Shown piece by piece: positions 33,809 to 44,928 of a stretch of 64,000 nt of DNA (its first letter is position 1; each line of letters begins with the position of its first letter). The DNA is taken from contig JAVSML010024570.1 of the NCBI GenBank assembly GCA_038503035.1, positions 468,007 to 532,006 of the forward strand. Reading direction: 5' to 3'. Below the pieces are notes generated by a model. It had not been told where the DNA came from, ran no database searches, and worked only from the letters and a program-made list of their open reading frames with translations. The position numbers and the translations under genes are program-made. Origin of the DNA: Crocodylus rhombifer (taxonomy: Eukaryota; Chordata; Crocodylia; Crocodylidae).

Positions 33809-34049
33809 GGGAGCATGTTTCTATCCCAAACTCAGCTTAGACCTTAGGGTTCTCTCTCTTTCCGTGGCATGACCATCTCACTGAGCCACATACACTCTGG
33901 TTTGCTTGCCTTCACCTGGCCCTCCATTCTTGGCTGCCCAGAAGTCAGCTTCAAAAGGAGGACTGGAGAAGGGACTGATTTATGCCCAACTGGTGACCTG
34001 GTGTTCTGAATAGTGCCTTGGGAAGTTGGAGAAATTCTGGTTCAAAACT

Positions 34050-34140
34050 TCTCTCAGTAAGGAGGCTTAGAACTGGGGCTTCTTGCTTTCTGGATGAGAG
34101 CTCTAACCACTGAGATAAAACACAGAACTTTCTCCTTCTT
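34050..34140 (-). mobile_element. MIR-like tRNA-derived SINE fragment
   Basis: The minus strand reads TCTCAGTGGTTAGAGCTCTC (A box) and, about 30 bases on, a B-box-like CCCAGTTCTAAGCC. This is a better-preserved tRNA head than the others in the window. Confidence 0.6.
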
Positions 34141-34290
34141 TTCTAGTTCTGGGTTGTTGCTGGCTAACATTATAGTATGCTCGCCTGCTAGCAGTGTACC
34201 TGGGTGCTCCCAGGGTGCGCCGCTGCTGTGGAGGGAAGCACCAGGCCCTGCGTAGCTCAGGCAGGTAGTGCCCCCCAGGACCACCCTTAT

Positions 34291-34316
34291 AACACACACA
34301 CACACACACACACACA
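34291..34316. repeat. (CA)n microsatellite
   Basis: Thirteen CA units without interruption. Confidence 0.95.
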
Positions 34317-34349
34317 GAGCTATATACATACATATACACATATACATTT

Positions 34350-34353
<4 letters not shown>

Positions 34354-34384
<31 letters not shown>
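34354..34384. repeat. (CA)n microsatellite
   Basis: About fifteen CA units ending directly before the DNA transposon at 34388. Confidence 0.95.
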
Positions 34385-34385
<1 letters not shown>

Positions 34386-34387
34386 TA

Positions 34388-35156
34388 GGGGTGTGCAAAA
34401 TGGGCTCTATTTGATATGGATTTGGCCCGACTCAGGGACAGTGATTTGATCTGTTGATTTGGATCACTGTCCCTGATTCAATTTGGCCAGCATCTGTTGA
34501 TTCAGCAAATCAGTGATAAGGACACAGGCACAGCTTTAAAGGTTTTTTCTACATACCTTGCTGTAGTGCTGCTCGCGATCGCTGCAGTGCTGAGGTAGAT
34601 GGAGCTTCCAGAGTAGCGTGGACATTCCAGCATGCTTGACAGTAAATCCAGAAGTGGACTAAAAGTACTTCCGGTTCACTTCTGGGTCTGCTGGAGAGTG
34701 TGCATAGGCCTCCCCTCCCCCCCAGAGCCCCCGGCTCAGTGATTGGCTCCAGGGGGACCCTGGGTGCCTCTTTAGACCCAGGAAGCACCAGTCGCTGAGC
34801 CAGCGGGGGGAGGGAAGGTGCAGGGGAGCCCCCCTGCACACTCCCCAGTAGACTCCGAAGTACTTCTGGTCTACTTCTGGGTCTGCTGCTGAGCATGCTG
34901 GGGAGTCCCTTGTGCTTTTGTGGCATGCTACATCTGCCCCAGCACCACACCATTCAGAGCCCCTGCTACCTAGAACTATGTAGAAAAGATGTTTAAAGCT
35001 GTATCTACATCTGAATCACCGAATCTGTCCAAATCTCTCTGAATCAATTTGGAGGGTTCCAAATCAATTTGGAGAGATTAAAGGGTCCTCTGATTCAATT
35101 CAGATTTGGAGATTTGGCCACCAAATTGAATCAGGGACCGAAGCTTCGAACAGCCC
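34388..35156. mobile_element. Non-autonomous DNA transposon inside a microsatellite tract
   Basis: The left end GGGGTGTGCAAAATGGG and the inverted right end GGGCTGTTCGAAGCTTCGG are related. Subterminal 'CTGATTCAATTTGGCC' (34473) has inverted counterparts near the right end ('AAATTGAATCAGG', 35124). An internal hairpin lies at 34435-34473 (arms GGGACAGTGAT / ATCACTGTCCC). The GC-rich centre contains 'AAGTACTTCCGG..ACTTCTGGGTCTGCTG' phrases repeated about 190 bases apart. No target duplication can be read because both flanks are simple repeats. Frames up to 134 codons are not genes. Confidence 0.6.
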
Positions 35157-35240
35157 ATATATACACGCACACACACACACCTACACCTATATATACCTAA
35201 TCCTATATATATATATATATACACGCACACACCCCTGTAC

Positions 35241-35274
<34 letters not shown>

Positions 35275-35335
35275 CCATACCTATACACACACACATAATA
35301 TACCTACACCCCCCCCAATATATATATATATAGTG
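35157..35335. repeat. Compound (CA)n/(TA)n microsatellite
   Basis: Alternating CA, TA and CCTA-containing runs with a (TA)9-like block at about 35203-35220 and (CA)12 at about 35244-35272. It forms the right-hand half of a simple-repeat tract whose other half lies left of the transposon. Confidence 0.95.
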
Positions 35336-35439
35336 GTGGTTCATTTTAATCACAGATTTTAGGGTTTTTAATCAGAGAAGTTGCAATTTGTAAAGTGGAG
35401 AAAACCAGGATCTCTGATGGTGAGTGAGTAGCAGCAGAC

Positions 35440-35870
35440 AGGGAGCTGAGTCCAAGCCTGTTGCCAGCCCCATGCACCAGATGGGACCTCTGGACTGACT
35501 TAGTGTGCTGCATCAGTGTGCTGGATCTGGGACCACGTGCTGAGTCTGACCATGGACACTAGAGCCATACACTGGGTCAGACCCCATGCGTGAAATCCAG
35601 GATTGATGCCAGTTCTGGAGCTATCAGCTGTTTCCAGGGCCATGTGCCAGGCTGGACCTGGCATGCAGGGTCTGGGATCACAAACTTGATCCAAGGCCAT
35701 GATTTGGGCCTAACCCTGCACACGAAATCCAAATCCATGGGTTGGATTTGGGCCTATGTGCCGGGTCCAATCCCATGTGCCCTGTCTGGTTAGGTCCAAC
35801 CCTGCACACCAATTCTGGCTGCAAACCCAACCTGCATACTAGCTCAATCTGCAGACATGTTGTCCAGCTA
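35440..35870. repeat. Degenerate short tandem array
   Basis: Many diverged copies of a roughly 24-base phrase of the type 'CCATGTGCCGGGTCCAACCC' are spread across the segment in both registers. It is probably the core of a non-autonomous transposon whose ends I could not identify. Confidence 0.5.
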
Positions 35871-35989
35871 GGGGGGTCCCCATGGGTCCATAAATTTGAT
35901 GGTTGGATAGCAGTGACAGTATCAATTGTTCTGGAAGAGAATAATTTATGCTGACACTGCTCCCTCACCACCAAGTTTTTGGACCTGCG

Positions 35990-36084
35990 GGGATTTGTTT
36001 TTCTTGCATATAATGTGCACCTCAATTTTTACTAGCTAGGTTTGTGGGGAAAGGTGCACATATTATGCCAGAAAATACAAGATG
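35990..36084. mobile_element. Short hairpin MITE, about 95 bp
   Basis: TTCTTGCATATAATGTGCACC at 36001-36021 and GGTGCACATATTATGCCAG at 36052-36070 are inverted. The outer parts (TTTGTTTTTC and GAAAATACAAG) also pair. It is a near-complete palindrome of the kind left by small non-autonomous elements. Confidence 0.65.
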
Positions 36085-36263
36085 AGGAGAATTCCCAAAA
36101 GTTCTGTAAGTATAAATATATACTTGTAGAATACATCAAGTATAAACATGTTCATTGCCTCTGTATTTTTGGGGTCATATCAAAACACTTCAAGGCTAGC
36201 ACAATAATTCCACATTTTGTGATACATTTTAGTAGACTTGGCTGGAATACTTCACGCTACCCT

Positions 36264-37093
36264 GGAGGGTAGGGCTAGGATTCAAAGTGACCTCGACAAA
36301 CTGGAGGACTGAACCAGAAGAAATCTTATGGGGTTCAATAAGGAGAAGTGCAAAGTCCTGCACTTCGGACAGAACAATCCCATGCATCAGTACAGGCTGA
36401 GAGCTGACTGGCTGGGCAACAGCTCTGCAGTAAAGGACCTGGGGGCTACAGTGGACAATAAGCTGAATATGAGCCAACAGTGTGCCCTTGTTGCTAAGAA
36501 TGCTTACGGCATAATGGGCTGCATTGGTAGGTATGTTGCCAGCAGATCAAGGGAAGTGATTATTCTCCTGTATTCAGCACTGGTGAGACCACACCTGGAG
36601 TACTGTGGCCCCCCCACCACAGAAAGGATGTGGACAAATTGAAGAGAGTCCAGTGTACAGCAATACAAATGGTGAGGGGCCTGGGGGACATGACTTATGA
36701 GGAAAGACTGAGTGAACTGGGCTTGTTTAGTCTAGAGAAGAGGAGACTGAGAGGGGACTTAACAGCAGCCTTCAACTACCTGAAGGGGGGTTCAAAAGAG
36801 GATGGGGTTAAACTGTTCTCAGTGATGGCAGATGACAGAACAAGGAGCAAAGGTCTCTAGTTGCAGCAAGAGAAGTTTAGTTTAGATATTAGGAAGAATT
36901 TTCTCACTAGGAAGATAATAAAACACTGGAACAGGTTACCCAGAGAGGTGGTGGAAGTTCTACACTTGGAGGTTTTCAAAACTTGGTTAGACAAAGCTTT
37001 GGCTAGGCTGATCTAGTTGGGGATGGTCCTGCTCTGAGCAGGGGTTTGGACAAGATGACCTGCTGAGGTCCCTTCCAACTCTAACTTTCTATT
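36264..37093 (+). mobile_element. CR1 LINE, 5'-truncated, C-terminal part of ORF2 and 3' UTR
   Basis: Open frames 36328-36642 and 36630-36860 encode the C-terminal CR1 region in order: [80 protein letters not shown] and [20 protein letters not shown]. The tail 'CCTTCCAACTCTAACTTTCTA' closes it at about 37093. The catalytic RT core lies upstream of the truncation. It is clearly younger than the copy at 4960-8778, and it provides the uninterrupted reference that proves the LTR insertion there. Confidence 0.9.
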
Positions 37094-37100
37094 AGTTTGG

Positions 37101-37389
37101 CAGAGGTAGGCAACATTTTTTGACTGGAGCGCTGAAAAAACCAAAATGTCTATCTTGGAAGGTGCTGGAGTGCCAACGTGCCGGAGCCCAAAGAAGCTGT
37201 TTGCAGCCTCCTGGCTGCAGCTGGCCCATGGAACCCAGTGTGCTTGCAGCAGGGCTTGCAGCCTCCCAGCTGCCTTCTGGGAGCAGCCTGGGCTCCGTGG
37301 CTGGCAGCAGCTCCTCGGAGCCCAGGCTGGTGGTGGTGTGCCGAGCAAAATGGCCTTGTGCGCCATGCTCACCCTGTTGCTAACCCCTG
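37101..37389. mobile_element. Non-autonomous hAT transposon, 289 bp
   Basis: The left end CAGAGGTAGGCAACATTTTT and the inverted right end CAGGGGTTAGCAACAGGG are hAT-type. It sits immediately after the CR1 tail. The flanking 8-mers match at only four positions, so the target duplication is decayed or absent. Overlapping open frames on both strands (up to 130 codons) come from the GC-rich core. Confidence 0.65.
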
Positions 37390-37570
37390 TTCTACGGTTA
37401 TCCATGTAAAATAATAAAAAAACACAACTTTGTTGGGTGGTGGAGGCTTACTTGTTTGAAAATAATTTTGAGATCTAAGGATAAAATGCAATTTATTTTA
37501 ATAAAGTATGTTAAAAGCTATATTATTAAATTACGTTTTAATTGTACTTCTCATAAAAGTGGTACTAGTA

Positions 37571-37962
37571 GGGCACCTCTACACGAGACTTCTTAATGCA
37601 CACTAGCCTAATTTAATGCGTATTATGGGTATGTATCTACAGGTGAGTGCCCTTAATGTGCATTAAAAAATGCAAAATTAGGTTAATCGGTCCTAAATAC
37701 AAATGCAGGTATGAATTTGCAGGTATGAAATTTAGGCATGATTAGTTAAAGCATATTAACATATGTGTAGATGTGACCTGGCAGTAACTTTAGTGCTGGG
37801 TCTGCCCAGCCTTTAGGGGCATATGGCAGGGCTGCAGAAATTTGGTGCTAACTTTAGTGTCAAGTTCCTGCATGTGTAGACTCCTGCCAAAAATCACTTA
37901 ATATGCATTAGCTTAATGTACATTAAATTTAGTCGTGCTTAAATGCATGTGAAGATGCGCGC
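37571..37962. mobile_element. MITE with GGGCACCTCTACACG ends
   Basis: The left end GGGCACCTCTACACGAG and the right end GCATGTGAAGATGCGCGC are inverted family ends. The interior has inverted 'TTAATGCACACTAGCC' and 'GCATTAGCTTAATGTACATTAA' phrases, which makes it foldback-like. Confidence 0.6.
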
Positions 37963-38329
37963 ATAATATTCTAAAATAAGTACTTTTGTGGTAGTTAGAT
38001 CATACTTGTGCAATGGTTGTCTTACCCCATTCATTACTTTTCTCCTTTACTTTTTCTTTCTTCTCTTCTGCAATGGTTGGAGGAACAGATCCTGATGGCA
38101 TACTGGATTCTGGAAAAAGTGTATCCAGGTGCAATCAGTGACTGCTCCATATATTTTAAATATAATTTAATTAAAAATGTGTCTATAGATACAGTAGGGT
38201 TTTCTGTTGTGCCCTTTCAATAGACCCACGTAACTACTAAGCATGATATAGCATTTATGGTACAAATAACTCTATCGATAACTATACATGTGGACTTGGT
38301 AATGACAGCTTCATTGAAGCTCCTGAAGA
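37963..38329. other. No gene seen
   Basis: AT-rich, no supported feature. Confidence 0.4.
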
Positions 38330-39236
38330 TCACAGAATCATAGAATCATGAGTTGGAAGGGACCTAGACAGATCATCGAGTCCAACCCCCTGCCATGGGC
38401 AGGAAGGAGCACTGGGGGTGGGAGGGGTCATAAGACTCCAGCCAGGTGCCTGCCCAGTCTCCTTTTGAAGATTTTGAGGGAAGGTGAGAGCACCACCTCT
38501 CTGGGAAGCCTATTCTCCAGGCTCTGGCCACCCTTACAGCGAAGTAGTTCTTCCTAATATCCAACCTAAACCCATCCTCCCTCAGCTTGTGGCCACTGTT
38601 CCTGGTGACTCCAAGGGGGGCCCTGGTGAACAGACTTTCCCCGAGTCCCTGCTGCTGGCCCCTGACAAGGTTATAGGCAGCCACAAGATCCCCCTCAGTC
38701 TCCTCTTGTGGAGACTGAAGAGATTCAGGTCCCTCAGCCTCTCCTCATAGGGCTGGCCACGGAGGCCCTCAACCATATGAGTGACCTCCTCTGGACCCTC
38801 TCCAGGTTCTCCACATCCTTGTTGAAGTGCAGCGCCCAAACCCGGACACAGTACTCCAGCTGCGGCATGACCAGCACCACACAGAGGGGGAGCAAGACCT
38901 CTCTGGACCTGTTAGTGATGCCCCTGTTGATGCAGGACAGGGTGCGGTTGGCTCTGCCTATTGCTTCGTTGCATTGGAGACTCATATTCATCCTGGAGTC
39001 AATCCTGACTCCAAGATCCCTCTCTGCCTCTGTGCTGCCGAGAGGGTCAGCCCCTAACCTGTAACCATAATGCTGGTTCCCTCTCCCCAGGTGCAGCACC
39101 CTGCACTTGTCCTTGTTGAACTGCATCCTGTCCAGATCCGCCCACTTCTCTAACCTATCCAACACTGCCTGGACGTGGTCCCTGCCTACCGGTGTATTCA
39201 CTTTACCCCACAGCTTGGTGTCAAGATGTTGCATTC
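38330..39236 (-). mobile_element. Well-preserved CR1 LINE 3' end, minus strand
   Basis: A 166-codon minus-strand frame (38734-39234) carries the C-terminal CR1 region: LDRLEKWADLDRMQFNKDKC, RVLHLGRGNQHYGYRLGADP, ERDLGVRIDSRMNMSLQC, NRSREVLLPL and LERVQ. The next frame (38582-38839) continues with PYEERLRDLNLFSLHKRRLR. The 3' end at 38330 has two ATTCTATG-type units ('GAATCATAGAATCATGA'). Only one or two frame changes separate the pieces. The 'CCCCTGCCATGGGCAGGAAGG' tail type differs from the 36.3-kb copy, so this is another CR1 subfamily. Confidence 0.9.
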
Positions 39237-41394
39237 TTTATTTTCCCCAGCAGCAGAAACAACACAGTGAATTACCTACAGAATATTCTAAGAAGCAGAC
39301 AGCCAAAAGCAGTCTTTGATATACTGTAACTATATTTACAGATACATAATTGCACTTCAGATCTTTTTGGTACTTCTGTTTGTGCTGCTTTGGGTTGCTG
39401 GGGACCTGAATAAGAATACCTGATCCTTCTCTAATGTAACTAGTTTAAATTAGAAAAAGCTCTACTAAAGCCAGTGGAATTATTTAACAGTGAGGTCAAG
39501 ATCAGACTTCAAGTCAGGGTATGCTCTTTTAACTGACTACCTCTCAATTTTCATTGACAGTAAGCTGTGCCCTTAACTAATTGGATACAATCTCTATGTT
39601 TGTGGTCTCCCAAAAGTTGGCCAGAAGGTTCTACACCAGCTTCCCATCCAATTTTAGGAATTAAACTTAACACATAGATGATTAATAACTGTTAATGAAC
39701 AATACTAAAATGATGCACTTCTTGAGAACCACCAATATTCCAACAAGGCATGATAATTTGGAGAACTTTTGTGCTGAAAAAATGGCACAAACATATGAAG
39801 AGTACTTCAATAAATAAGCTGCTTTCCAGAAAAGGCACATAATTTGTGAAAACAGATTTTATTTTTCACCATCTAATGAGTGGGGCTTTTAAAATTTCTA
39901 CTTACTTGAAAATGAGATTTTATAAACATGAGGTATATGTGAGGCAAATGTTTTACAAACTTGTGTGCGTTAATGTAGCAAATCACCTTAGAACTGAAAT
40001 AAGCAGTGTCAGATACAGGCTGAAAACTAGTTGTAATGCCCAGAAACTTAGGAAAACCAGTTTTGTTTGGACAGGGAAACATCAGGCATCTTGCCCACTG
40101 GACCAGGAAAACTGGGCAGGTCAGGGACAGGTTGAGCAGCTGCAATAACAATTTTAATTTAGGAAGATGTCCTCTCTACCATTTTTATAGTAACTTAAAA
40201 CTGCAAGCTTTGTTTGTGTGCCACAGTCAAGTGATTTAATTTAGTGTGTTAGTCAATGATAGGTTTGCAAAAATATATACATTTGTATAAAAGCTACATA
40301 CACACAGAGAAAAATGCTAGAGAACATCAAACAACTTCACAAGGCAGGTGAGAGTGGTATGCGTGGATTATCAAGGATAGTAATATTTTTATACTAAAAG
40401 GTCAAACAAAACTAAGAGACAGGCACAGAAACGTATGCTCAAGAATATGTAAAATGTAGGTGTAAATACTCTAAAAATGTACAGAACCATGGATTATACG
40501 ACAGAAAGACATTGTTTGATTTGCAGAAAGCATGATGCAGTCTTATCTTATGTGGAGGTTTTGTACTGTCATAGATCACGGTGGTAACAATAAAATTTAA
40601 GCATTTAAATATCTGTAAAAATCTGGCCTGCAAATAATACCATCATGGGTAGCCATCCATATATAACAGATGAGGGATGGTATGTTGCTACAATTGTTAA
40701 CAAAGCAACATGCCCAGTTATGGTACAGTATACTGGTAAACAAGTACATTTATACAGTTTACTAGTATTCTAGGCACCAAAAATTTCAGGTTTCATGACT
40801 TAAGAAAGTGTGCAGAGCTTTGCATGTTTTGTTTGTCAAAAAGTTAAATCTCAGCTCAGTAAGCAAAGTCTAGTTACCAAAATCACCTCATGAAAAACAT
40901 GTTTTAAATATGTAAATTAAAATACAGCTCTAAAGTTAATTTGCAAAGCAAAAACATGGAGCAGATTTGTGTGCGATTCATGCAAACGGACCTGAAAAGT
41001 GTAAGAGCTGTCATGCAGTGAGTTACAAGACTCCTATAAACACATTCCCTTCACAGCCAATAGAAATTAGTAAAAGGGAATCCAAGGTGATGTAACCTAC
41101 ATGTGCAGGAGTTAATGTATAGGCTGAAATCAGGAGAGGCCTATTTTAATTTACACACTGTTAAAACAGCCTGCTGGTTGTTTTTCAAGCTGTTTGTAGC
41201 CTTGTTCCTTGTGTAGTCATTTAGAGCTATGGGAAGTGCATGCAAAACATTTCCATTCTCATTTAGTAAATTTTACCATAATTTTACATAATTGTAAATA
41301 GCCCCATAAAGTGAAAGACCATAGAAAATCAGACCCAATTACACACCTATCTGAGCATGTCCCCATGAGCAGAAATGTGAGTTTTCCTAGGGAA
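39237..41394. other. No gene seen; AT-rich single-copy-like DNA
   Basis: No recognisable repeat or coding signal. Open frames of 100 codons (39846-40148) and 92 codons (minus strand, 39873-40151) overlap each other antisense and show no known motif. Confidence 0.4.
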
Positions 41395-41860
41395 GAGCAG
41401 CAGCAATGTGTGCCATTGCTACTTGTCCCTGCGTACGCATGCTCTGATACGGCATGTTACCCCGGGTGGGGAAGGGGAAGCTGGGGTCACCACCTGGGCT
41501 AGCTCCATCATCCTCACTTGGGGTCCTGGGTGCTTCCAGGTGCTGCAGCTGCAGGAATCCTGCAGCAGGGGGCCTGGCCAGCTGGAGCCACGCTCTGGTT
41601 TTGGGCAGTGTGTACTGCTACCATGTGCACTGCCCCAATTTTTTTAGGTACAGGGTATTTTGACACTGGGAACTCCTGGTGTCAACTCATTCCCTCCCCC
41701 CACTACATTGCAAATTAGCAGCACAGGAATGCCTGCATGTGCAGCAGGTGCTGTGTGCAGCACCGTAGATGGACCTGCAGCACAGCATACCACACATGCA
41801 CGCTTCTCTGGATGCATCCTCTGAGTCCAGCTTGCAGCATTAGACTTCAACTGGCATAAA
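41395..41860. repeat. GC-rich dispersed repeat related to 61115-61385
   Basis: In the same order and orientation as at 61200-61380 it has 'AGCTGGGGTCACCACCTGGGCTAGCTCC', then 'GGGGTCCTGGGTGCTTCCAGG', 'GCTGCAGCTGCAGGAATCC' and 'TGGAGCCACGCTCTGG'. These align with the 61-kb copy's 'AGCACTGGGCTGGCTCC', 'GGGATCCTAGGGGGCTCC', 'GCTGCAGCAGCAGGGATT' and 'CACGGCTCC'. It is probably a non-autonomous DNA transposon. The ends are not defined. Confidence 0.55.
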
Positions 41861-44540
41861 TGAGTAGATTGGACCTGCTTGGACGCAGCTCTGAATTTGG
41901 CCAATTAGAATTTAACAGATGACCCACAGATAAAAAACAATTCGAGAGAATGGGAAAGACAGCAGATTTTATTTTCTCTCCCTTCCCTCCTCCAAAGGTA
42001 CTGGTTACCTGTCCAAACTCACACATACTAGGTCAAAGCCACATCAGGTTGTTAATTCAAGGCTAGCCAAGGACGGAAGCAACCAGACAGAGATGCAATT
42101 TTAAAGAAGAATAGAAAACAGGAGCAAAAAGGGTACAGAAAACATAGATACAACAAAGGAGTTAAAAAACAAAACAAAGAAAGAGACAAAGTTTGAGAAC
42201 ATCCATCTGGTGCCTCTTACAAGCTCTGTCTGTTAGTATTGCTTCTGAAACAGCCTACAGAGGCAATGACAAGAGCAGCAAGAGAGGATAAAAATGTCAT
42301 GGTGGGCTAGAAAAGAAATGTGAAAACAAGAAAAATAAATTGAAAATTACAAATGAGAGTGATGCAAGAAAAAAAGGGAAAAGGAGACTTATAGGGGAGG
42401 TGGCCATGTTTCTTAAACCTTTCATTTTAAATCCCAAAGCACCTGCAGTTCTAAATATCCATGGATAATGCCAGGCTTGTATCATAGGAGGTAATCCACA
42501 GTTTTTGGAGTTCAACCAAACTAAGGATTTAACAGGTTCAGCATTAGATAGGCTTTCACCTTTTGACATCTCTATTTCTATATTTTAAAGAGGTTAAGGA
42601 GGGTTATTAGTGCCCTATTAGGACACTTTTCTGAAATCTCCTTAGCCATTTTAACCTTTGGCTCGTTCCCTATGGTTCTAAAGTTTCATACAGTTTTCTG
42701 GAATGATTTAGAAATTAAGTCATAAATCGCAACTTCAATTTTAAGTTTCCTGCAATTGTTTCTACTATGCAATGCAGTTTGTGAACTTCTTATTTTAGCA
42801 CAGTGAGGTATAGTAAATAGGAGGAGAATGATAAAACAAGCTATTTTTACACAACAGTGTGTGAAAACAGAACACGAGAGGCAAGCAGTCCACTGACCAC
42901 AAAAACAAACCATAGGAAAAATGCAACAACAGAAACATCAGAATGTGCTAAAATTCACCAGGAATATAAGTTCCAAAGGCAAAAAAAATGTCCAGTATCT
43001 TTTAGCTATGGCAGATTTAAATTCACTGGAGAAAAAAAGACAGAAGGGAAATCACCAGAGGTTAAGTCAGTTATATATGCTTGCATAGTTTATTAAGCAT
43101 TGTTCAGAATAAAAGTGCTCCATCATCACAATGTATTACTTCAACCACTTGCCATTCTCTGCCAGACTTATGATACCAGAAAGAGAGGAATGTAAATGGA
43201 TCATATAGCCAATAAAAGTACCTTTGGCATTACCTTTCTATGGGTAACATGTTGCTGTTGACTTCTGAGGAAGGATTGCAATAAGAAGGGTAAGACGGCT
43301 AATATGAATGATTCCAGCTTAATGGTTATCACATATGATTAATATGTAAAGAACTGTAGTAATCTTTGGTGTAACACTGAGTTATAATATTATGTGACAT
43401 TTACTTATGCACAACAGAAGATTATAATTAACTACACCAACACACATAAAATTATTGTTCAGCACTCTAAAACTTATTTTTTTCTGCTTAAGAGAGAAGA
43501 AAAGGAACCCACTGTGAGGATAAAGTGAAACAATATTTACATCCTGGAAGCATTTTACAAAACCTCTCTCTCTACCTCACTGCAGAGAAAAATGTTCATG
43601 TTTATCCCTTCCCCATTCATATTGCTTAGATTTGGTTCTCTTGGAATTTTAATTCTTTTCAGTAGAAATATAGATCTGTAAATACTGAAATGAAATAACC
43701 TGAGTGCATACTGGTGCATGAGCTGACTTCAGTAACGCAGACACACCAATTCATTCTCAAGAATGAAAATCCCATGGTAGTAATGAACTCCCCTGTGTTT
43801 CACTTTTCTGTCCACAATGTTTCTTGCCATTGTAAATGAACAGATTCATATGGTTTTGCACCCTTTACACTTCCTTCTCCAAGTTTTCAGCTTGTAAACA
43901 AAGTTACCAAAAGAAATGACTTCACTACATTACCACAAAGTCATAAAGAATTTCTATGTTGCTTATCTCAGATTAATTCTACAACCATTAACCAACAATA
44001 TAGCATTTGGTAAAACATACATATATTGTTTTCTTTTTTCAGCATTTAATGCTAGTTTATATTTGTGTTTACTTACACAAATGGTGTCTCTTAATCCATC
44101 TAACTAGTAAGTAAATTCACTTGTTTGAATAATCCAGGTCTGACATTTAAGTCAGGTATGCTGTGTGTATGTGTTTGTGCCTGTGCATGCCTCCCTCTCT
44201 TCTGAGACACCTGTGCTCTCTGATAAGGTCACAGAGGCTTAGCTAGAATATAGCAGTGCTTAATCCTCATTGGTTTTGCCTGCTGAGCACAAGGCTGTTT
44301 CCTTGACAACACAGCTGCAGTTGCTACAGCATCCACTGCCACATGCGATGTCAAGGTTTAAGGATGGCCCACCATAACATCTATTACTTATTTTCTACAA
44401 GTCATGGTAGTTTAAAAATAAAATCAGTGAGAATCTCCCAATACAATCTCTCTCTCCAGCTCTGATTTAATCCCTGAAGTATTTGTTATTACTTAATGAG
44501 TGCCTGCCACATAACAGACACTTTAGAGACATAGAAGGCA
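41861..44540. other. No gene seen; AT-rich single-copy-like DNA
   Basis: No recognised element. The phrase around 43510-43535 on the minus strand (GTTTCACTTTATCCTCACAGTGGG) is weakly MIR-core-like. Open frames are short and featureless. Confidence 0.35.
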
Positions 44541-44544
44541 CTAT

Positions 44545-44833
44545 GGGCATTTTTACATGTGTTCCAGGAAGCATGGAAGGGGGCACATTAATTAGCGAGC
44601 CACGCTAATTAGAAGCACCTGATCATCATGTGTATCAGTGTGCCTCCACTGAAAAAGTGGTGGATGGGCTGCTTTGAACTAAAGCTCATTTGACAGGCTT
44701 TAGTTCAAAGCACGCTGCCACCATTTTTCAGCATGGGGACGCCGATACATGTGACATGATTAATCGAGCCTGCTCCGACACACTGGATTTCCATTGCACT
44801 GAAACAGGTACTCTGCATGTGTATAGGAGCCCC
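44545..44833. mobile_element. Foldback MITE, 289 bp, nearly fully palindromic
   Basis: The ends GGGCATTTTTACATGTG and, inverted, GGGGCTCCTATACACATGC match the MITE family at 208-461. The arms pair along most of their length: 'CACTGAAAAAGTGGTGG' (44648) with 'CCACCATTTTTCAGCATG' (44719), and a perfect 14-base stem CTTTGAACTAAAGC (44672-44685) with GCTTTAGTTCAAAG (44697-44710). As RNA or single-stranded DNA it would form one long hairpin. Confidence 0.75.
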
Positions 44834-44928
44834 GTGATCCTTGCCTTGGGGAGTACACAATTTAAAGCATTTTACATCTTTCAAGTGATTTTCAAATAAT
44901 CCCTAATCTTCAACTAGTGATTTCATTA

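Noticed and set aside
34252..34270. GCGTAGCTCAGGCAGGTAG, like a tRNA A box
   Set aside because: No B box, acceptor stem or cloverleaf follows; a CA repeat starts within 25 bases.
34204..34449. Open frames rich in His/Thr or Cys/Val around the CA repeats
   Set aside because: Simple-repeat translations; not coding.
39846..40151. Overlapping 100- and 92-codon frames on opposite strands in single-copy DNA
   Set aside because: No motif, no known family, and mutual antisense overlap; expected by chance in a region of this size.
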